Shown here: in pieces, positions 60,454 to 64,000 of the stretch
Layout of the letters: each line of letters begins with the position of its first letter
Position numbering within the stretch: position 1 is the first letter of the stretch
NCBI GenBank assembly: GCA_019637435.1
Contig: JAHBVO010000003.1
Coordinates: 806,001-870,000 of the forward strand
Source: Candidatus Obscuribacterales bacterium
GTDB lineage: Bacteria > Cyanobacteriota > Vampirovibrionia > Obscuribacterales > Obscuribacteraceae
Direction: 5' to 3'
Length of the DNA stretch: 64,000 nucleotides
Made by a program: the position numbers and the translations under genes
The notes under the pieces: model-generated
Databases searched by the model: none
The model's input: only the letters and a program-made list of their open reading frames with translations
Told to the model about the DNA's origin: nothing

Positions 60454-60522
60454 ATTGAAAGGTCTTGAGATATGATTCTAAATCTATCGAAATACGAACG
60501 TCTTTCGCACGAAGTCACTTAA

Positions 60523-61266
60523 TTAACTGTTTGTTTCTGTGCGTGTCTGCAGTTTGCGTTTCCTTCGCTCGGAAACGTCGATGCAATTTGCGGGCATCAA
60601 GGTCTCTAGCGCGGCGAATTTTTCAGCAATGCGTTTCGCTGTTTGTCGTTCGCCTGGTTCGCCTTCAAAGAAAAGTTCGGCAAGAACAAGCTGCTGGTAG
60701 GCGTCGCTATATTTTTTGTGCGACTTGAACCAATCTGATTTTTCAATTCTGTAAAACGCCAGCTGTTTGCGCAGCTGCTGTTCTTCTTTGTCCAGTGCGC
60801 TCCGGGCTTCGGCTTCTTCTTTTGTTTTCGTCGCAATCATGCGTATTAGTTTCAAGCAATTGTCTGCATCTGAAAAATGCTTTTCGTGAAGGCGAAGCTG
60901 GAACAGCCGCCATAAATCATCGGTTGAGATAATGCCTTGTTTTCGAGCCGCCACTTTGATCTGCTTAACAAGTTTTGAATCAGCTTTCGAGTGCTCTGGC
61001 TTTTGAAGAGGTAGAACATCGTGGACGAAACCCAAATAGTATTCCGCAGTCATCACGAACTTGTAGTCGGCGATGTTCTTTGGCGGTGGTGCTGCGTTCG
61101 ACGCGTTGTCGGCTCGAACTTCATTCAAGTTCAAAACAATTCCGCTCAAAGGATTGAGCGATGCGCCCGTTTCCAAAGCGTTTGCGTTCTCGTCGCCAAG
61201 CAGCAGTATCGCCGCGAGCAGCAACGGCGTAGTTCCGCGAAGAGTCTTAAGATGATCTGACCTCAT
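60523..61266 (-). CDS. secreted protein of unknown function
   Basis: A 247-residue predicted exported protein. A basic start and hydrophobic core (LRGTTPLLLAAILLLGDENANA) form the signal peptide, cleaved near residue 30. The mature part is mostly helical, with TPR-like spacing (ISTDDLWRLFQLRLHEKHFSDADNCLKLIRMIATKTKEEAEAR, HKKYSDAYQQLVLAELFFEGEPGERQTAKRIAEKFAALETL) but too irregular to call TPRs with confidence. No catalytic motif is visible. It lies alone, 69 bp after the tandem membrane pair's first gene and 151 bp before the response regulator, all on the minus strand. Confidence 0.65.
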   Translation of the reverse strand: MRSDHLKTLRGTTPLLLAAILLLGDENANALETGASLNPLSGIVLNLNEVRADNASNAAPPPKNIADYKFVMTAEYYLGFVHDVLPLQKPEHSKADSKLVKQIKVAARKQGIISTDDLWRLFQLRLHEKHFSDADNCLKLIRMIATKTKEEAEARSALDKEEQQLRKQLAFYRIEKSDWFKSHKKYSDAYQQLVLAELFFEGEPGERQTAKRIAEKFAALETLMPANCIDVSERRKRKLQTRTETNS

Positions 61267-61417
61267 AAGAGTGCCAGTCTAGCAGATGGGAGCACCAACA
61301 CACATCTGAATCGGCCGTTGCTGAACTAGACAGTTGTGGTCAGTGAATGATTGTCGTTGGATGGGTGAACCAGTGATACTACTGGTAGTGTGCATGCTTA
61401 TTGTCTGCTCAGGGGCG

Positions 61418-61846
61418 TCAGTCTGGTTCCACTCTGACGAGCCATTGATCGATCTTCTCTTTTAGCTGTTCCAGAGTGAAGGGTTTAGGCAGAAAATCGT
61501 CAAGACCGGCATCGATAGCCTGCAATTTGGAATCTAGCGTTACGTGCGCGGTGACGGCAATGATCGGAATACGTTTGCTGTGCTCTCTCATTGCACGAAT
61601 TTTTTTCGTGCAGGCGTATCCATCAACTTCTGGCATCCGGTAGTCCATCAACACCAAGTCGAATGAGAACATCTCGAGCGCTTCGACCGCCTCGCGGCAC
61701 GAACTCGCGATAAACGCCGTGATTTCCAGGCGGTCTGCAAGTAAGACTAGAAGTTTTTGATGCGATTCGTCGTCATCGACTACGAGCACCATAGGTCTCC
61801 GCTTCTGGCTGCGCTCTTGTTCTTCTTCTGATTGCTCGGTTTCCAT
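61418..61846 (-). CDS. CheY-like single-domain response regulator
   Basis: A 142-residue stand-alone receiver domain. The acidic pocket is VVDDDESHQ, the phosphoacceptor Asp in LVLMDYRMPEVDGYACTKKIR, the switch Thr in IIAVTAHV and Lys in DDFLPKPFTLEQLK. It is the receiver type often found at the end of hybrid kinases, here free. The first 18 residues are acidic and probably disordered. It is 5 bp after a 70-residue protein on the same strand and the two are surely cotranscribed. The partner kinase is unknown; a PAS histidine kinase lies less than 1 kb away, separated by a divergent XRE gene. Confidence 0.92.
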   Translation of the reverse strand: METEQSEEEQERSQKRRPMVLVVDDDESHQKLLVLLADRLEITAFIASSCREAVEALEMFSFDLVLMDYRMPEVDGYACTKKIRAMREHSKRIPIIAVTAHVTLDSKLQAIDAGLDDFLPKPFTLEQLKEKIDQWLVRVEPD

Positions 61847-61851
61847 TTTTT

Positions 61852-62064
61852 TTATTCAGATGAGGAACGCTTCGAGTTCGGGTTGAAGTCGATAACGTCC
61901 GAGGCGTCGGATTCGCCGAGCGAATCCTGGGCGCGATGCCGTAAGTCTTTTAGCTGACTGAATATGGCTCCAGCTAAATCTTCACGGCAGTGTTTCTTGA
62001 AATACTGCGCAAGCCACTCGAGCTCCCGAAGTGGTTGCATGTTGTCGTGTTCATCGTGTGCCAT
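61852..62064 (-). CDS. small acidic helical protein of unknown function
   Basis: A 70-residue protein, MAHDEHDNMQPLRELEW onward, with a central helix-forming part (LAQYFKKHCREDLAGAIFSQLKDLRHRAQDSL) and a disordered end. It precedes the receiver-domain gene by 5 bp. The co-occurrence suggests a small partner or phosphotransfer-like helper, but no Hpt His motif (HxLKG) is seen. Coding is supported by the tight spacing and sensible composition only. Confidence 0.6.
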   Translation of the reverse strand: MAHDEHDNMQPLRELEWLAQYFKKHCREDLAGAIFSQLKDLRHRAQDSLGESDASDVIDFNPNSKRSSSE

Positions 62065-62382
62065 GTTTTAGTCTGTCCTCTCGCTCTTTGAAGTGGGGCG
62101 GTGGAATAACTTTCTGGTTTGTTTATAGCAAGATTCAACCAAGCGATGTCGCCGCAATCGGCCAGAAAGCTAGGCGTGGAGCTGCTACCAAAGAACTGTA
62201 AGCGTATACCTTTTGTAGGCTACTGACTACAAGATAAGTTTTGAGTCCGGTGCTTTTGAGCTGCTGATGGTAAGAAGACTCGGTTTGGGTGGTTTTGTTG
62301 CCGATTCGCAACACCACTTTCGAAGAAAAAATTAGGGAACCGTGGAGCAATTTGAGCGTCTCGTGTGCGAGAGGTAAATGTC
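62065..62382. other. 318-bp divergent intergenic region
   Basis: Between the minus-strand receiver operon and the plus-strand XRE gene. I see a TATAAA on the minus strand (62122-62127) that may be a -10 for the operon, and a small inverted repeat (TTGTAG 62213-62218, CTACAA 62227-62232) of 6 bp around an 8-base loop, which could be an operator. Nothing else is recognisable. Confidence 0.35.
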
Positions 62383-62667
62383 ATGTCACAGAGAAAAGAG
62401 CTTCAGCGGCGGCTCTATGGCTGCCTTGGTAAGGTGATAATGCTCAGGCGGAAGCGTCTGGGAATTTCACAAGAAGAATTGGCGAAAGATACCGGTGTTG
62501 ACCGAGCGTTTATCAGCAGTATAGAAAATGGTAAGCGCAGCCCCAGTTTTGGCTCCGTGCAACGGATCGCGAGAGGTCTCAATATGCGATTCACCCGACT
62601 TGTGGACAATACGGAGCGTTGTTTCGAAAACCAGACGGACTCAGATGGTCATGCTCGATCCGCCTGA
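62383..62667 (+). CDS. XRE-family HTH transcriptional regulator
   Basis: A 94-residue single-domain DNA-binding protein. The HTH reads GKVIMLRRKRLGISQEELAKDTGVDRAFISSIENGKRSPSFGSVQRIARGLNM, a textbook XRE/Cro-type helix-turn-helix. ATG 62383 follows AGAGG (62370-62374) by 8 bases; GTG 62365 in the same frame is less likely. Being divergent from the receiver operon and with an inverted repeat between, it may control that operon or itself. Its stop is 10 bp from the convergent kinase gene. Confidence 0.9.
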   Translation: MSQRKELQRRLYGCLGKVIMLRRKRLGISQEELAKDTGVDRAFISSIENGKRSPSFGSVQRIARGLNMRFTRLVDNTERCFENQTDSDGHARSA

Positions 62668-62677
62668 CGGCCCAGGG

Positions 62678-64000
62678 CTACGTGGCGCTAGTCTGTTTCT
62701 CGCTCTCTGCAATATCGCTGTCATTTGAGGCAGCATCCCCATTTGTCTCGCTCACGCTGGTAGTGTCACCATTGGTGGCAACTGTTTTTTCAACATCCTT
62801 GCCGGATGACATGCTGACACTCGGGGTGTTCTTCAGTGCCGGATTGAACTGTCCTGGAATGTACTCGTATTCTTCTTCGGCTTGCACTGTGGAAGCGGCT
62901 TCCGGAAGAATGAAGCTGAACGTGGAGCCCTCGCCGAGCGACGATTTGACGTCGACGCGGCCGCCATGTTTTTCGATGATCTTTTTGACGATGGTTAGTC
63001 CAAGTCCGGTACCCTTGATCGTATGCACTTTCTTTTCGACGCGGAAGAAGCGGTCGAATACGTGGTCAAGGCAGTCTTCCGGAATGCCGATGCCGGTATC
63101 TTCGATGTGAATCGCCACTTCTTTCGATTCTGTCAGGTGTTGTACGCGGACTGTGACGGAGCCACCGTTAGGTGTGTACTTGATGGCGTTAGTCAGCAAG
63201 TTGATAACGACGCGTTCGATTGATTCCTGGTTGATGTCGACCAGCGGGACGTTCTCATCAGACTCGAATTTGAGATCGATACCTCTGTCTTTCGCCATCA
63301 TCTTGAGCGAACGAATAGCGGTCTCGCATGCTCTGCGGATTTCCATCGGGCAGAGATCCAGGTCTCGGTCTGCTTCTTCGAGTTGGCTGAGTTGAAGCAC
63401 GTCGTTTACCAGGTACATCAAGCGGTCGGCTTCGTTATCGATGGTTTCCAAAAATTCGCGGTGGATATCCGGATCAAGTTTTTCACCGTGGTTGCACAAC
63501 GTGTCGACGTAGCTCTTGATCGATGTAATTGGAGTTCTCAATTCGTGCGAAACGTTGCTCATGAACTCGTTCTTCATGCGCTCTAATTCCGCTTGTTTCG
63601 TGATGTCCTGCATGATCATTACAGAGCCGAGAAACTCTTTGTTCAGCAGAATCGGAGCGCTGTGAATACGGACGATGCGCTCGAGAATGTTTACTTGCTG
63701 AACAATCGGTCCGACATTGATGCCGGGCGAGTAGGAATCGGTGAAGGCTTGAATGACCTGACAGATCATCGGTTGGTCGGGACCTTCGGTGCAGAATACG
63801 AGCGGCTTTCCGAGCATCTCTTGCGCGTCTTTGTCGAACAAAATTGTAGCGGCTCGATTGACGATTTGAACTTTGTTGTCTCTGTCGCACACGACTACGC
63901 CATCGGCGATAGACATGAGAACCAGTTCCAGCTTGTTTCTCTCAGAGATGTATTTGTTTCTCTCCGCCATCAAATTATCGACGTTGTGCTTATCGTACAA
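62678..64000 (-). CDS. PAS-domain sensor histidine kinase, 5' end outside window
   Basis: The C-terminal 440 residues of a sensor kinase; the N-terminus lies beyond the window end. It has a PAS domain (about 25-135, LVLMSIADGVVVCDRDNKVQIVNRAATILFD), the phosphoacceptor His in FMSNVSHELRTPITSIKSYVDTL, and the ATPase motifs NLLTNAIKYTPNGG, IHIEDTGIGIPEDCLDHVFDRFFRV, GTGLGLTIVKKIIEKHGG and GSTFSFILP. The tail of 70 residues after the ATPase is Ser/Thr/Asn/Asp-rich and disordered. The layout (PAS-HisKA-HATPase, WalK/VicK-like, with the missing upstream part likely to carry HAMP and membrane segments) suggests an envelope-stress kinase, but this is inference. A cognate response regulator should lie just outside the window. 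Confidence 0.92.
   Translation of the reverse strand: MYDKHNVDNLMAERNKYISERNKLELVLMSIADGVVVCDRDNKVQIVNRAATILFDKDAQEMLGKPLVFCTEGPDQPMICQVIQAFTDSYSPGINVGPIVQQVNILERIVRIHSAPILLNKEFLGSVMIMQDITKQAELERMKNEFMSNVSHELRTPITSIKSYVDTLCNHGEKLDPDIHREFLETIDNEADRLMYLVNDVLQLSQLEEADRDLDLCPMEIRRACETAIRSLKMMAKDRGIDLKFESDENVPLVDINQESIERVVINLLTNAIKYTPNGGSVTVRVQHLTESKEVAIHIEDTGIGIPEDCLDHVFDRFFRVEKKVHTIKGTGLGLTIVKKIIEKHGGRVDVKSSLGEGSTFSFILPEAASTVQAEEEYEYIPGQFNPALKNTPSVSMSSGKDVEKTVATNGDTTSVSETNGDAASNDSDIAESEKQTSAT

Noticed and set aside
62135..62350. 71-codon open frame on the minus strand upstream of the receiver operon
   Set aside because: No ribosome site, no family and ends amid the likely promoter region.

Overview
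The window is 64 kb of bacterial chromosome with nearly balanced base composition, about 48 protein genes on both strands, and no tRNA, rRNA, insertion sequence, phage gene or CRISPR array that I can see. Gene style (DUF4388 protein, secreted TPR and 'RLxRLE' proteins, AdhE, soluble NarL-type kinase, many lineage-specific secreted proteins) fits a non-photosynthetic relative of Cyanobacteria (Melainabacteria/Vampirovibrionia, Obscuribacter-like). That placement is an impression from protein style; a 16S or marker-gene search would settle it.

Layout. 0-3 kb: membrane protein, aldehyde dehydrogenase, DUF378 protein. 3.2-13.4 kb (minus strand): a glycogen-to-trehalose operon read DUF4149-like protein, treZ, a 1748-residue MalQ-like/TreY fusion, glgX. 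TreY, TreZ and GlgX keep their catalytic residues, but the MalQ-like half appears to have lost its nucleophile and acid/base. 13.5-21 kb: membrane and secreted proteins, an alpha/beta hydrolase, a secreted glycosidase-like protein, a metallo-beta-lactamase-fold hydrolase and a DUF4388/degenerate-GGDEF protein. 21.3-27.1 kb: dnaK with a clear terminator, a secreted 'RLxRLE' protein, a cyclophilin, nagB and a matrixin-like protease. 27.1-29.3 kb: a translationally coupled response regulator/histidine kinase pair.

29.4-31.5 kb is the most interesting locus. A small lipoprotein with six regularly spaced cysteines is followed at once by a DUF692 (MNIO) enzyme and, overlapping by ATGA, a DUF2063 partner. 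This is the architecture of bufferin/methanobactin-type RiPP loci, here with a lipobox-bearing precursor.

31.5-46.7 kb: a large secreted TPR protein, adhE, a STAS protein lacking the usual serine, a 73-bp tandem repeat, an ABC exporter pair, an MlaC-like protein, a 704-residue YD-like repeat protein whose stop codon lies in a 38-bp tandem repeat, and a TPR/HExxH protein. 46.9-58.8 kb: DHH phosphoesterase, orphan adenine methyltransferase, citrate synthase with terminator, RDD/SpoIIM divergent pair, a serine hydrolase of beta-lactamase fold, a three-repeat acidic/RGG protein, a coiled-coil protein and coaD. 59-64 kb: two tandem paralogous membrane proteins, a secreted protein, a CheY-like regulator with a small partner, an XRE regulator and the 3' part of a PAS histidine kinase that runs off the window.
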